NCBI GenBank assembly: GCA_024402455.1
Contig: JAKSTS010000057.1
Span: 1 to 11,627, forward strand
Direction of reading: 5' to 3'
DNA: 11,627 nucleotides
Origin: Treponemataceae bacterium
Lineage (GTDB): Bacteria > Spirochaetota > Spirochaetia > Treponematales > Treponemataceae
Below are positions 1-6,736 of this stretch, one piece after another. The translations under genes were made by a program, and so were the position numbers. How positions within the stretch are numbered: the stretch's first letter is position 1; every line of letters starts with the position of its first letter. The notes beneath the pieces are model-generated. The model was not told the DNA's origin, did no database searches, and saw only the letters and a program-made list of their open reading frames with translations.

Positions 1-1122
1 AAAGAAGAATTCAGCCCGATTATTTCAGAAGCAATAGCAACAAGTGCTTTTCCTTTTTCGCCTGTTTTAACGCAGCTTGACGACAGGCTTTATAATCTTG
101 AGCTTTTCCATGGACCGACTGGTTCGCACAAAGATTTTGGAATTTCATACCTGGCTTCTTGTCTTGAGCATATCTGCATAATGAAAGAAAAAGAAGCAAT
201 TGTCATTACGGACACAACAGGCGAAACTGGTGCAAGTATTGCATATGCTTTTAAAAACAAAAAACATCTTAAAGCTGTGCTTCTTTATCCAAAAGGCATG
301 ATGCGTGGACTGCCTGAAGAATCGTTTGTCTGGAACGGCGGGAACATTTATCCTGTTGAGGTTAACGGTTCGGCAGCCGACTGCATAGAGCTTGTAAGGC
401 AGATTTACAGCGACCATGATTTGGTTGAACATTATGGTTTGACTCTGGCAAATACATCAAATATCGGCAGGCTTTTACCGCAGACTTTTTTCTATACGTT
501 TGCATTTACAAGACTTAAAAACCATGTCTGCAGCGATATTTTTTATGCACTTTCTTCAAGCAATTATGGCAATTTGATTGCCGGTCTTTACAGCTGGAAA
601 TTTTCTCTGCCTGTAAACGGCTTTATTACAGACTGCACGTCTTCTCTGCATGTTGATACTGCTAATATGTGCGATTTGATGAACGGACAGATTCCGCTTA
701 TGGAGCGCGGTCCGGCAAATCCTGCTGTTCCTTCTAATCTTGAACGGCTTGAATCTTTGTTTGCAACAAGTCCTGCTGTAATGAAAGGTCTTGTTTTTCC
801 GGCAGAAGTTTCAAAGGCAGACAGATATGCAGCTGCAGATGAACTTTTTAAGAATTATCGCATAAAAGTTTCGCCACAGACAGCAGATGCATATGCGGCA
901 TCTATAAAACGGAATGAAATGATTGAAGAAGACGGTGGCGTTGTTGTTCTTGTTTCAAGAGATCATCCGGCTTTTTCTGCAGAAAGCATAAAAGAAATGT
1001 GCGGAGAGGCGCCGACTATGCCTTCAAGCATTATGTCTGTTCTAAAAAAGGTTGATGCAAAAAAAGTCATTTCTCCTGAAAAAAATCAGGTTGTTTCAAT
1101 CTTAAAAGAACTCAAGCCGTAA
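1..1122 (+). CDS. thrC: Threonine synthase, 5' end outside the window
   Basis: Threonine synthase is the PLP enzyme that converts O-phosphohomoserine to threonine in the cytoplasm, the last step of threonine synthesis. The frame is open from base 1, so the start lies upstream. The 373 visible residues begin just before the PLP-lysine motif LELFHGPTGSHKDFG; the Schiff-base lysine is visible residue 44, against about 107 in E. coli ThrC, so roughly 60 residues are missing. Further family motifs are GGNIYPVEVNGSAADC, LANTSNIGRLLPQ and SSSNYGNLIAGLY, the last being the phosphate-loop region. The internal ATG at base 181 is not the start, because it would remove the catalytic lysine. The gene ends with TAA and is followed about 45 bp on by an intrinsic terminator shared with the converging deaminase gene. 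Identification is firm; the upstream context cannot be seen. Confidence 0.95.
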   Translation, partial: KEEFSPIISEAIATSAFPFSPVLTQLDDRLYNLELFHGPTGSHKDFGISYLASCLEHICIMKEKEAIVITDTTGETGASIAYAFKNKKHLKAVLLYPKGMMRGLPEESFVWNGGNIYPVEVNGSAADCIELVRQIYSDHDLVEHYGLTLANTSNIGRLLPQTFFYTFAFTRLKNHVCSDIFYALSSSNYGNLIAGLYSWKFSLPVNGFITDCTSSLHVDTANMCDLMNGQIPLMERGPANPAVPSNLERLESLFATSPAVMKGLVFPAEVSKADRYAAADELFKNYRIKVSPQTADAYAASIKRNEMIEEDGGVVVLVSRDHPAFSAESIKEMCGEAPTMPSSIMSVLKKVDAKKVISPEKNQVVSILKELKP

Positions 1123-1165
1123 TTTCTGCTTTTGTTTGGTCGCTTGAATTATTCTTTTAAAATGC

Positions 1166-1213
1166 AAAAAAAATGGGAAGAGAATCAGTTCTGCTGATCT
1201 TTTCCCATTTTTT
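1166..1213. terminator. Bidirectional intrinsic terminator between thrC and the deaminase gene
   Basis: An A-run followed by ATGGGAAGA and ATCAG pairs across a short TTCTG loop with CTGAT and TCTTTTCCCAT followed by a T-run. Because A-run and T-run flank the two arms, the hairpin can end transcription on either strand, which suits its place between two converging genes. Confidence 0.85.
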
Positions 1214-1231
1214 ATTTGTATTCAGAACTTA

Positions 1232-1257
1232 ATGCCAGATGATTTTCATCACGGCAT
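1232..1257. other. Stem-loop just after the deaminase stop codon
   Basis: ATGCC (1232-1236) pairs with GGCAT (1253-1257) and GATGA (1238-1242) with TCATC (1246-1250), leaving a small internal loop and a 3-nt TTT loop. It lies 12 nt past the deaminase stop (- strand) and has no T-run, so it is not a terminator by itself; the terminator at 1166-1213 follows it. It may protect the mRNA 3' end, which is inference. Confidence 0.5.
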
Positions 1258-1269
1258 GCCTGCTAAAGC

Positions 1270-2175
1270 TTATTTATCAAAATCATCAAGAATCTTGAAA
1301 ATCTGTTCCTGTGTCAAAACGCCTGCATTTACAAGGTCAAGGCACTGTTCGCTTACAGAGCGGTCAAAGAACAAAAGGTCATCTGTTCCAATCGAAAGAC
1401 GCACGCCTGCTTCGAACATTTTTTTAATCGGGTGGTCTTCCATGCGTTTTACGGCAGAAAGAAGAACATTGCTTGTAGGTGTAACATTGCAGCGAATTTT
1501 GCGGTCGGCAAGCCACTGCAAAATTTTGTCATCTTGTGCTGCGCCAATGCCATGCTGAACTTCTTCAAGTGAAAATTCTTCAATCATGTTTTTTACAGAC
1601 GCTGCGTCAGAAAATTCGCCGACATGTGCTTTTCGTTTTATGCCGAGCTTGCCTGCAAGTTCATAAAGACTTTTGAAACGGTCAAGGTTTTCAAATGTTT
1701 CCGGACCATATAAATCCATGCTTTTGAAAACACCGCTTTTTAAAAGTTCAGGCACCCATTTTTGAACTTTTGCATCATCAAATGTTTTGCCAACGCCAAG
1801 TTCCGGCAAAAACTTGATTCTGCCTTTATATTTTTCAACAAGACCATTAATCATTTCAAAAAAAGCATCATAATCTTCGTTATAGTGCCCGACAAACTGA
1901 AGATCAATGCTTCCTTCAAGAACGGTAACAGAATCTGCAATTGCATCTTCAATAGAAAGGCAAATTAAATCTTTAACATCTTTTGCAGTTGAACATCTCG
2001 GACGTGTAAATGTAGAAATAACTTCATGCATTTCTTCAAGACCATTCATTACTCGTGGAAAGTTAGGAATATAAAAACGAGCCCATGGTGCATAAGAAGC
2101 ATAACGCATACCCAAATTTAAGTGGTTGTGCGCATCAGTTTTAGGATATGTTTTAAAATCTTCTAACTGTGACAT
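1270..2175 (-). CDS. Adenosine deaminase family hydrolase
   Basis: This is a 301-residue member of the adenosine deaminase family, zinc amidohydrolases that deaminate purine nucleosides or related substrates in the cytoplasm. All metal and catalytic positions can be matched: HNH at residues 16-18, H184 and E187 in HVGE, H208 in VQHG, and D265-D266 in GTDD; TPTSN (232-236) is another family motif. It is shorter than typical adenosine deaminases (about 330-350 residues). Two substrate-side motifs also differ: the usual HLDGS is HLNLG, and DLAGxE is DLYGPE. Adenosine is therefore the best guess but another nucleoside or nucleobase is possible. The start is fixed by an in-frame upstream stop and by the HxH motif at residue 16; no ribosome binding site precedes it. 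It follows pepF on the same strand after 192 bp and has its own likely promoter. Confidence 0.85.
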   Translation of the reverse strand: MSQLEDFKTYPKTDAHNHLNLGMRYASYAPWARFYIPNFPRVMNGLEEMHEVISTFTRPRCSTAKDVKDLICLSIEDAIADSVTVLEGSIDLQFVGHYNEDYDAFFEMINGLVEKYKGRIKFLPELGVGKTFDDAKVQKWVPELLKSGVFKSMDLYGPETFENLDRFKSLYELAGKLGIKRKAHVGEFSDAASVKNMIEEFSLEEVQHGIGAAQDDKILQWLADRKIRCNVTPTSNVLLSAVKRMEDHPIKKMFEAGVRLSIGTDDLLFFDRSVSEQCLDLVNAGVLTQEQIFKILDDFDK

Positions 2176-2181
2176 ATAGTT

Positions 2182-2209
2182 AGTATACCATATTCTTTCA
2201 GAAAAGCAA
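2182..2209 (-). promoter_or_regulatory. Promoter of the deaminase gene, predicted leaderless
   Basis: On the - strand, TTGCTT (2209-2204) and TATACT (2187-2182) are separated by 16 bp, with an extended -10 TGG directly before TATACT. Only 6 nt separate the -10 box from the ATG, so transcription should begin at or within about 2 nt of the start codon. No Shine-Dalgarno sequence is present. Confidence 0.6.
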
Positions 2210-2290
2210 GAAAAAGGATTTTATCTGTCTTTTTGTCTGCACCATGCTGTTTTTAGGCAAAGTGCATTGCTTTCCTGGTGTTGATTTTTT

Positions 2291-2362
2291 TGCAGGATGC
2301 ATAATCAAAAGCTGCTTTAAAATAAAATATTGAAAGCAGTCTCTGAATTTATGCATTCTGCA
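2291..2362. repeat. Nested inverted repeat after pepF
   Basis: The outer arms at 2291-2304 and 2349-2362 are complementary at 13 of 14 positions. Inside them, CTGCTTT (2312-2318) and AAAGCAG (2333-2339) form a second perfect stem. The structure starts 5 nt past the pepF stop codon. On the pepF strand the inner stem is followed by CTTTTG, a weak T-run, while the outer stem is followed by A residues. It may be a weak terminator or an mRNA 3' stabiliser; no other terminator is evident between pepF and the deaminase gene. Confidence 0.55.
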
Positions 2363-2367
2363 CAGCG

Positions 2368-4167
2368 TTAAACTAGCGCTTCAAGTTCGTCTACAAGACG
2401 AGCAAATATATTTATTGCAGACTGTACAGGTTCTGTGCTTGTCATGTCGACGCCTGCAACTTTTAATGATTCAATCGGATAGCGTGAACCGCCTGAACGG
2501 AGGAACTTAAAGTAATTTTCTTTATCAGTTTTATCGCCGTTCATAACTTTTTCTGCCAGAGCCAGTGCAGCAGAAATGCCTGTTGCATATTTATAAACAT
2601 AGAAAGCATTGTAAAAATGCGGAATCCGCAAACCTTCAAGGTCGCTTGTTTCTTCAAAAACCATTTCCGGACCAAAGTAGTCTGTAAGCAGCTTTCTGTA
2701 TTCACTTCTAAGCACTTCCACAGAAAGCGGCGTGCCGTTTTCAACAAGTTCATGTGTTTTGCGTTCATATTCTGCAAACATTGTCTGTCTGTAAAGTGTT
2801 GCAAGAATATCTGCTGCACGTGTTGAAACAAGATATGCTTTTACTTTCGGGTCTGTTTCATGTTTTATATAATATCTGAAAAGCAGCTCTTCATTGAATG
2901 TTGAGGCTACTTCTGCTTCAAAAATCGTGTAATCATATTGAAGGAACGGGTTTGATCTGGCTGAATACCAAGAATGCATTGAGTGTCCGCCTTCATGCGC
3001 AATTGTAAATACATCCCTTAAAACGTCTTCTTTATAATTTGTAAGAATGTACGGATAACCTGTGTATGCTCCGCTTGAAAAAGCACCGGAACGTTTTCCC
3101 TGGTTTTCGTAACGGTCAACCCAGCCGCTTTTTAAGCCCGTGCACAAAGTGTCTGTATATTCTGTGCCTAACGGCGAAAGTGCATCTCTTAAAATTTCAA
3201 TGGCTTCATCAAACGTGGTTGTCTTTTTTACGTCTGGAACAAGCGGAACGTAAACGTCATAATGGCGCAAATCATTTGGTGTGTCAAGTTTTAAAAGTTT
3301 TCGTCTTACTTTGTAATATCTGTGGAGTGGTGCAAAATTAGAACGCACTGTTGAAACAAGATTGTTATAAACAGATAACGGCACTTTGTCCGGAAACAAT
3401 GCTTTTTCTATTGAACTGTTGAAACCCCTTGCTTTTGCACGGCAGACATCAACATTTACGCTGCCTGCATATAATGCTGCAATTGTATTTTTGTGTTTAT
3501 CGAATGTATCATAAAACTGAGTGTATGCATCTTTTCGAATCTTGCGGTCAGAACTTTCCATGAAATTTGACCACGTTGTCTGAGTCAAAGGTTCGCCGTT
3601 TACAGAACCATAATCAAGGTCAACATTTGTAAGCATTGAAAATGCTTTGTGTGCGGTGTCATTCGGTTCAGAATGAAGAACCATGATGCGCTCTTCTTTT
3701 TCGCTCAAAACAAAAGGCTTGCAGCGCAGTTCTTTTTGCAAAAATATTTTGTAATCTTTGAAATCTTCGCGTTCAATCCATTTGTTTATAAGTTCTTCTG
3801 GAATTGCCTGAAGTTCTGGTTCAAACCAGCTTGTTCTTGCACCGGCTTCTGTTGAAACCATTGTATAGCGGCCAAGTTTATCTTGATTTGTGCTGTCGCC
3901 TGCGTCGCCTGCTGAAAGCAGAAACGCATAGTTGCCGACAAGCTCTTCATTCTGCTGTGCTTTTTCAAAAATTTTTAATGCAGCAAGCAGGTCTTCAGCA
4001 CTGTTGCCGAGTTTGCCTTTCATTGCTTCAAGAGCTTCTGCATCTTTTGTAATTTGGTTAAGGGCTTTTTCCCAGTCGTCGTCAGATTTAAATAATGTTG
4101 TCAAATCCCACTTGTCAGAAGAAGGAATTTCACTTCTAAGCGGTATTTTTTTTGTTTTGTTTTCCAT
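2368..4167 (-). CDS. pepF: Oligoendopeptidase F, M3B zinc metallopeptidase
   Basis: PepF cleaves short peptides (oligopeptides of roughly 7-17 residues in well-studied members) inside the cytoplasm, helping turn imported or waste peptides into amino acids. The 599-residue length is normal for the family. The zinc-binding HEXXH motif is HEGGH at residues 391-395, and the third ligand is the glutamate of EVASTFNE (E419). The region before it, with GAFSSGAYTGYPYILTNY, matches the family's substrate-channel segment, and the N-terminal half is the usual helical part. There is no signal peptide or membrane segment. The start MENKTKK has no ribosome binding site, and the best promoter lies only 6 nt upstream. 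The gene is divergent from the unknown 500-residue gene and is followed by a nested inverted repeat. Identification is firm. Confidence 0.97.
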   Translation of the reverse strand: MENKTKKIPLRSEIPSSDKWDLTTLFKSDDDWEKALNQITKDAEALEAMKGKLGNSAEDLLAALKIFEKAQQNEELVGNYAFLLSAGDAGDSTNQDKLGRYTMVSTEAGARTSWFEPELQAIPEELINKWIEREDFKDYKIFLQKELRCKPFVLSEKEERIMVLHSEPNDTAHKAFSMLTNVDLDYGSVNGEPLTQTTWSNFMESSDRKIRKDAYTQFYDTFDKHKNTIAALYAGSVNVDVCRAKARGFNSSIEKALFPDKVPLSVYNNLVSTVRSNFAPLHRYYKVRRKLLKLDTPNDLRHYDVYVPLVPDVKKTTTFDEAIEILRDALSPLGTEYTDTLCTGLKSGWVDRYENQGKRSGAFSSGAYTGYPYILTNYKEDVLRDVFTIAHEGGHSMHSWYSARSNPFLQYDYTIFEAEVASTFNEELLFRYYIKHETDPKVKAYLVSTRAADILATLYRQTMFAEYERKTHELVENGTPLSVEVLRSEYRKLLTDYFGPEMVFEETSDLEGLRIPHFYNAFYVYKYATGISAALALAEKVMNGDKTDKENYFKFLRSGGSRYPIESLKVAGVDMTSTEPVQSAINIFARLVDELEALV

Positions 4168-4173
4168 GTATTG

Positions 4174-4202
4174 AGTTTATAAAGTAAAATGAAAGCGGTC
4201 AA
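4174..4202 (-). promoter_or_regulatory. Promoter of pepF, predicted leaderless
   Basis: On the - strand, TTGACC (4202-4197) is followed after 17 bp by TAAACT (4179-4174). The -10 box ends 6 nt before the pepF ATG, the same distance as at the deaminase gene. An alternative -10, TATAAA, overlaps it with a 15 bp spacer. No Shine-Dalgarno sequence lies before the start codon. Confidence 0.5.
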
Positions 4203-4290
4203 GCCTTAGATTTGGACATGAAGTTTGAACTGCATGAAAATGTGTTTCTTTGGGAATTTTTCCGTGTTTCTGGTGGGTGTATTACTGCAG

Positions 4291-4303
4291 ATTCTTTAAG
4301 AAT
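4291..4303. repeat. Short inverted repeat between the divergent promoters
   Basis: ATTCTT and AAGAAT form a perfect 6-bp inverted repeat around a single T. It lies about 30 bp upstream of the -35 box of the unknown gene, in the 204 bp divergent region. It could be a binding site, but in AT-rich DNA a match of this length can arise by chance. Confidence 0.25.
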
Positions 4304-4333
4304 GAAGCTTTTAATGTTTTTGCAGCTGGTGCG

Positions 4334-4363
4334 TTGATTTTTTTTGTATTGTTCGGCTATGAT
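4334..4363 (+). promoter_or_regulatory. Promoter of the unknown gene and ptsN, predicted leaderless
   Basis: TTGATT (4334-4339) is followed after 18 bp by TATGAT (4358-4363). The -10 box ends 8 nt before the ATG at 4372, so the transcript would have a leader of only about 1-3 nt. No Shine-Dalgarno sequence is visible. Confidence 0.5.
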
Positions 4364-4371
4364 ATTAATGT

Positions 4372-5874
4372 ATGAAACGTGACTTAGACTCCTTGCTAAA
4401 CTCCTTTGTCTCAAGGTGTGAATTCCCTTTTGATTTTTTTCAGGCAGCAGGTTTTTTGGGAATAAAAAAACAAGGAGATTTAGATTATGCGCTAAGCTGG
4501 CTTGAAGCAAATCCTGCAGTTCTTTCTGTAGGGCGCAATGTGTATGCTTCCAGAATCGGCATGTTTACCGGCCGGTGTTTTTCAATTTTGCCAACCCGTT
4601 ATGAAATTTCCAATAATATTCTGATAATTGGTCACCGCTGCATTCCTTTCGGCAATCCGGATATTTTGTCTTGTGATTTTCAGTTTGTTTTTGAAGGAAA
4701 ACTTGTTCCTAAAAAAATTGTTGAAATGCAGACAAACGATTTGTTCAGCTATAATTTTCTGCATGGCGAAGAATTTGTACCGCAGTATCTTGCCTTAGAC
4801 CCTGCAAACAAGGACTTTGATTTTGTCGAAAGCGATTATGAACTGCCCGGAAAGATGAAGGCCACTGTTCTTAATATGGAAGAAATATATAAAAAATATT
4901 CTTTTAAAAGCGGCGACCGTTTTAAAGTGCAGCTTAACAGCTGGCTTCTCGGGCATTTTTCACTTGAAGTTCAAAAAGACACAAGAGAAACTCCGTTTGA
5001 GATAAATAATGAAGAAGAATGCCGTGCAAGCTGGTCTGAACTTTTTGAAAAAGAACTTTTGCAGTCTTTTGATGTTTTTGGTGCGTGCAGTTCAATTGAT
5101 GAGCAGATTGCTTTTGCATATGTTCTTGCAGGAAAAGGCCTTTATGTAGACAATCCTGGTTCTGTGGAAGAATTCATAAAAAAGACAGACAAAATTGAAG
5201 CCGTTGAATTCGGCGTTGAAACAAGACTCTGGCGCACAGGCGAAACAATTTCTGTATTGAATCTGCGTTCAGATTCAGACAGCGATGCAGAAGAAGCCGA
5301 AGAACTTGGCGGAATCAGCAGTCTTTTTCTTTCAATTGGAATTCCCCTTACTGAAATTTTTCTTGATTCATTTATCTTTGATTCGCTTTATCGAAAAGAA
5401 AAGGACAGCAGCTTGATTTTAAAAAGGCTCCTGCCTGAAAATATGAGCGAGCTTTCTCCTGAAGATGTTGTTTTTTGTTCCTTGCACTTAGAAAAAAGAC
5501 GTGTTATACTACAGCGCAGCTATCGGTGGTTTGCAGATTATGAAAAAGGGCAGCTTCGTTCAAAAATTCTTGAATTTTATGCCACGATGATTAATTTTGT
5601 TTATACACTTGGGCAGAATGATGTATCTCCGGAAGCAATGCCTCCACAGCCGTTAGTTATTTTGTCACAACTTTTTACGCATTTAGGGAGAATGCTGGAA
5701 TCTCTTGCTCCAAATGCCTCGATTTCTTCAAAAGATATTTCAAGCCTTTACCTTACATTGGAAGGAATGCAATATAGTTTTGAAGACTTGTCTAAAGAAC
5801 TTGAACAGTCTGTGAATATACAGAAAAAAGAAAAATTTACCGTTATCAAAAAGGAAGACGAGAAACATGAGTGA
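4372..5874 (+). CDS. Conserved-looking protein of unknown function, upstream of ptsN
   Basis: I do not recognise this 500-residue protein. It has no signal peptide and no clear membrane segment, so it is probably cytoplasmic. Residues 1-60 look helical with a basic end (FFQAAGFLGIKKQGDLDYAL, then GRNVYASRIG) and could be a winged-helix-like domain, which is a guess. Residues 65-200 look beta-rich. An acidic linker, SDSDSDAEEAEE, spans about 300-311 and splits the protein into two halves; the second half (315-480) is mainly helical. The C-terminus is highly charged and lysine/glutamate-rich. Its last 8 bp overlap the ptsN start, so the two are translationally coupled and probably act in one process. 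The next in-frame Met is near residue 64, so the chosen start is the only reasonable one. Long open frame, spirochaete-like codon use and coupling all support a real gene. Confidence 0.85.
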   Translation: MKRDLDSLLNSFVSRCEFPFDFFQAAGFLGIKKQGDLDYALSWLEANPAVLSVGRNVYASRIGMFTGRCFSILPTRYEISNNILIIGHRCIPFGNPDILSCDFQFVFEGKLVPKKIVEMQTNDLFSYNFLHGEEFVPQYLALDPANKDFDFVESDYELPGKMKATVLNMEEIYKKYSFKSGDRFKVQLNSWLLGHFSLEVQKDTRETPFEINNEEECRASWSELFEKELLQSFDVFGACSSIDEQIAFAYVLAGKGLYVDNPGSVEEFIKKTDKIEAVEFGVETRLWRTGETISVLNLRSDSDSDAEEAEELGGISSLFLSIGIPLTEIFLDSFIFDSLYRKEKDSSLILKRLLPENMSELSPEDVVFCSLHLEKRRVILQRSYRWFADYEKGQLRSKILEFYATMINFVYTLGQNDVSPEAMPPQPLVILSQLFTHLGRMLESLAPNASISSKDISSLYLTLEGMQYSFEDLSKELEQSVNIQKKEKFTVIKKEDEKHE

Positions 5875-6352
5875 ATCAAATGAACTGATGTCTATTGAAA
5901 CTCTCATCAAGAATGGTGGTGTTTTTTTTAATGTAAAAGGAGAGCGTCCTGAGCTCGTCTTTAAAAATATCCTCGAAAAGATTGATTTGCCCGAATCGTT
6001 TGACAAGACAAAGCTTTATGATGAACTTTGTCAGCGCGAAGAACTGATGAGCACAGCTGTCGGCAACGGAATTGCCATTCCTCATCCACGTTATCCTCTT
6101 TTGACAGATGTAAAAGACCAGCGGCTTGTTGTCTGTTTTTTGGACAAGCCTGTAATGATGAATCCTCCGGACATGCGCCCTGTTTATGTTTTCTTTATTC
6201 TTTTGACAAGCAATACAAAAACACATCTGAAGATTCTTTCTCAGCTTGCATTCCTTTTTCAAAAACCGGAATTCCGTCATCTTCTTGAGCAGAAACCGAC
6301 AGAAGAAACTTTGCTTGATGCAATCAAGAGTGCAATGATTGTTTCTGCTTAA
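5867..6352 (+). CDS. ptsN: PTS EIIA-type regulatory protein, PtsN-like
   Basis: This 161-residue protein is a PTS EIIA domain of the fructose/nitrogen class (EIIA-2). The phosphorylatable histidine is H73 in GNGIAIPHPR, the family signature, and the downstream segment VYVFFILLTSNTKTHLKILSQLAFLF matches the hydrophobic core of the domain. Family members accept phosphate from HPr and regulate other proteins by binding. No EIIB or EIIC gene is nearby; treponemes such as T. pallidum are known to keep EI, HPr, HPr kinase and PtsN proteins without a PTS permease, so a regulatory role is likely. The ATG lies inside the end of the upstream gene (8 bp overlap), with GGAAG about 9 nt before it as a possible ribosome binding site. 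The partner is plausibly the upstream unknown protein, which is inference. Confidence 0.9.
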   Translation: MSESNELMSIETLIKNGGVFFNVKGERPELVFKNILEKIDLPESFDKTKLYDELCQREELMSTAVGNGIAIPHPRYPLLTDVKDQRLVVCFLDKPVMMNPPDMRPVYVFFILLTSNTKTHLKILSQLAFLFQKPEFRHLLEQKPTEETLLDAIKSAMIVSA

Positions 6353-6375
6353 AATTGACGGCAGAAGTTCAATGC

Positions 6376-6424
6376 ATAAAACAGGCATTTCTAAAAAGCT
6401 GTTTTATCAAGTTTTAGGGATGCC
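6376..6424 (+). other. Two competing stem-loops after ptsN
   Basis: Stem A pairs ATAAAACAG (6376-6384) with CTGTTTTAT (6399-6407), a perfect 9 bp. Stem B pairs GGCATTTCTAAAA (6384-6396) with TTTTAGGGATGCC (6412-6424), 13 bp with two U-G wobbles. The order A5', B5', A3', B3' is that of a pseudoknot, but the linking loops (0, 2 and 4 nt) are too short for both full stems, so the stems should compete. It begins 23 nt after the ptsN stop, upstream of the terminator. Confidence 0.5.
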
Positions 6425-6439
6425 GGAATATTTTCTCTT

Positions 6440-6488
6440 TTATAAAAAAGGACAACTCTGATACATTCGGAGCTGTTCTTTTTTATAA
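6440..6488. terminator. Strong bidirectional terminator after ptsN
   Basis: Arms at 6440-6461 and 6467-6488 pair over about 22 positions with one true mismatch and two G-U wobbles, around a 5-nt loop. The arms begin and end with runs of A and T, so it works as an intrinsic terminator for ptsN and could also act on the other strand. Confidence 0.85.
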
Positions 6489-6573
6489 AGGACATCTCTA
6501 AAATCTGCAATTTTTATGGTCTTGCTCTAAAAGTGACCTGTTTTTTTGCCGATAAAAGCGTAATATGTTGTTT

Positions 6574-6606
6574 GATTTCATGCTGTTTTAAAAGCAGCAT
6601 GAAATT
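6574..6606. other. Stem-loop upstream of the MinD-like gene
   Basis: TTTCATGCTG (6576-6585) and CAGCATGAAA (6595-6604) form a perfect 10-bp stem, extendable by an A-T and a G-T pair, with a 9-nt loop TTTTAAAAG. Only TTTT then AAG follows on the + strand, so it is at best a weak terminator. A strong terminator already lies 90 bp upstream, so a regulatory role is possible. Confidence 0.45.
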
Positions 6607-6643
6607 TTAAGACAATGTTTTGAATGAGCGGGTGCGATATGAT

Positions 6644-6661
6644 TTTCTCAATGTTGAGAAA
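6644..6661. promoter_or_regulatory. Operator-like perfect palindrome before the MinD-like gene
   Basis: TTTCTCAA (6644-6651) and TTGAGAAA (6654-6661) form a perfect 8-bp inverted repeat with a 2-nt TG centre, about 75 bp before the start of the MinD-like gene. It sits directly after a TATGAT box, where a transcription start would fall. This geometry is typical of a dimeric repressor site; no regulator gene is in the window. Confidence 0.45.
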
Positions 6662-6736
6662 CCGTATCTGTTTTAAACTGCCCGTAATTTTTTTTGAGCA
6701 GCGGCCTGTTTGGTGCGCTGGTTTGGATGTGAATTT

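Larger units (their letters stand above)
6353..6736. other. Non-coding stretch rich in hairpins
   Basis: No credible gene is present. Going rightwards it holds two overlapping, mutually exclusive hairpins (6376-6424), a strong terminator (6440-6488), a 10-12 bp stem-loop (6574-6606) and an 18-bp perfect palindrome (6644-6661) before the MinD-like gene. A TATGAT box at 6638-6643 directly abuts the palindrome, but no good -35 box is visible before it. Confidence 0.7.

Noticed and set aside
5876..6388. 170-codon - strand frame opposite ptsN
   Set aside because: It is the antisense shadow of a well-supported EIIA gene; its composition (many F, C, K, R) is typical of a reverse frame of an AT-rich gene.
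6442..6501. Imperfect direct repeat: the GGACAACTCT and GGACATCTCT segments each follow a TATAAA stretch
   Set aside because: Only one clear partial copy, overlapping the terminator arms; too short to call an element or attachment site.
6710..6736. Upstream TTG start that would lengthen the MinD-like protein by nine residues
   Set aside because: Relatives place the P-loop within about the first 10-15 residues of the protein, and ATG 6737 fits this better than a TTG without a ribosome binding site.
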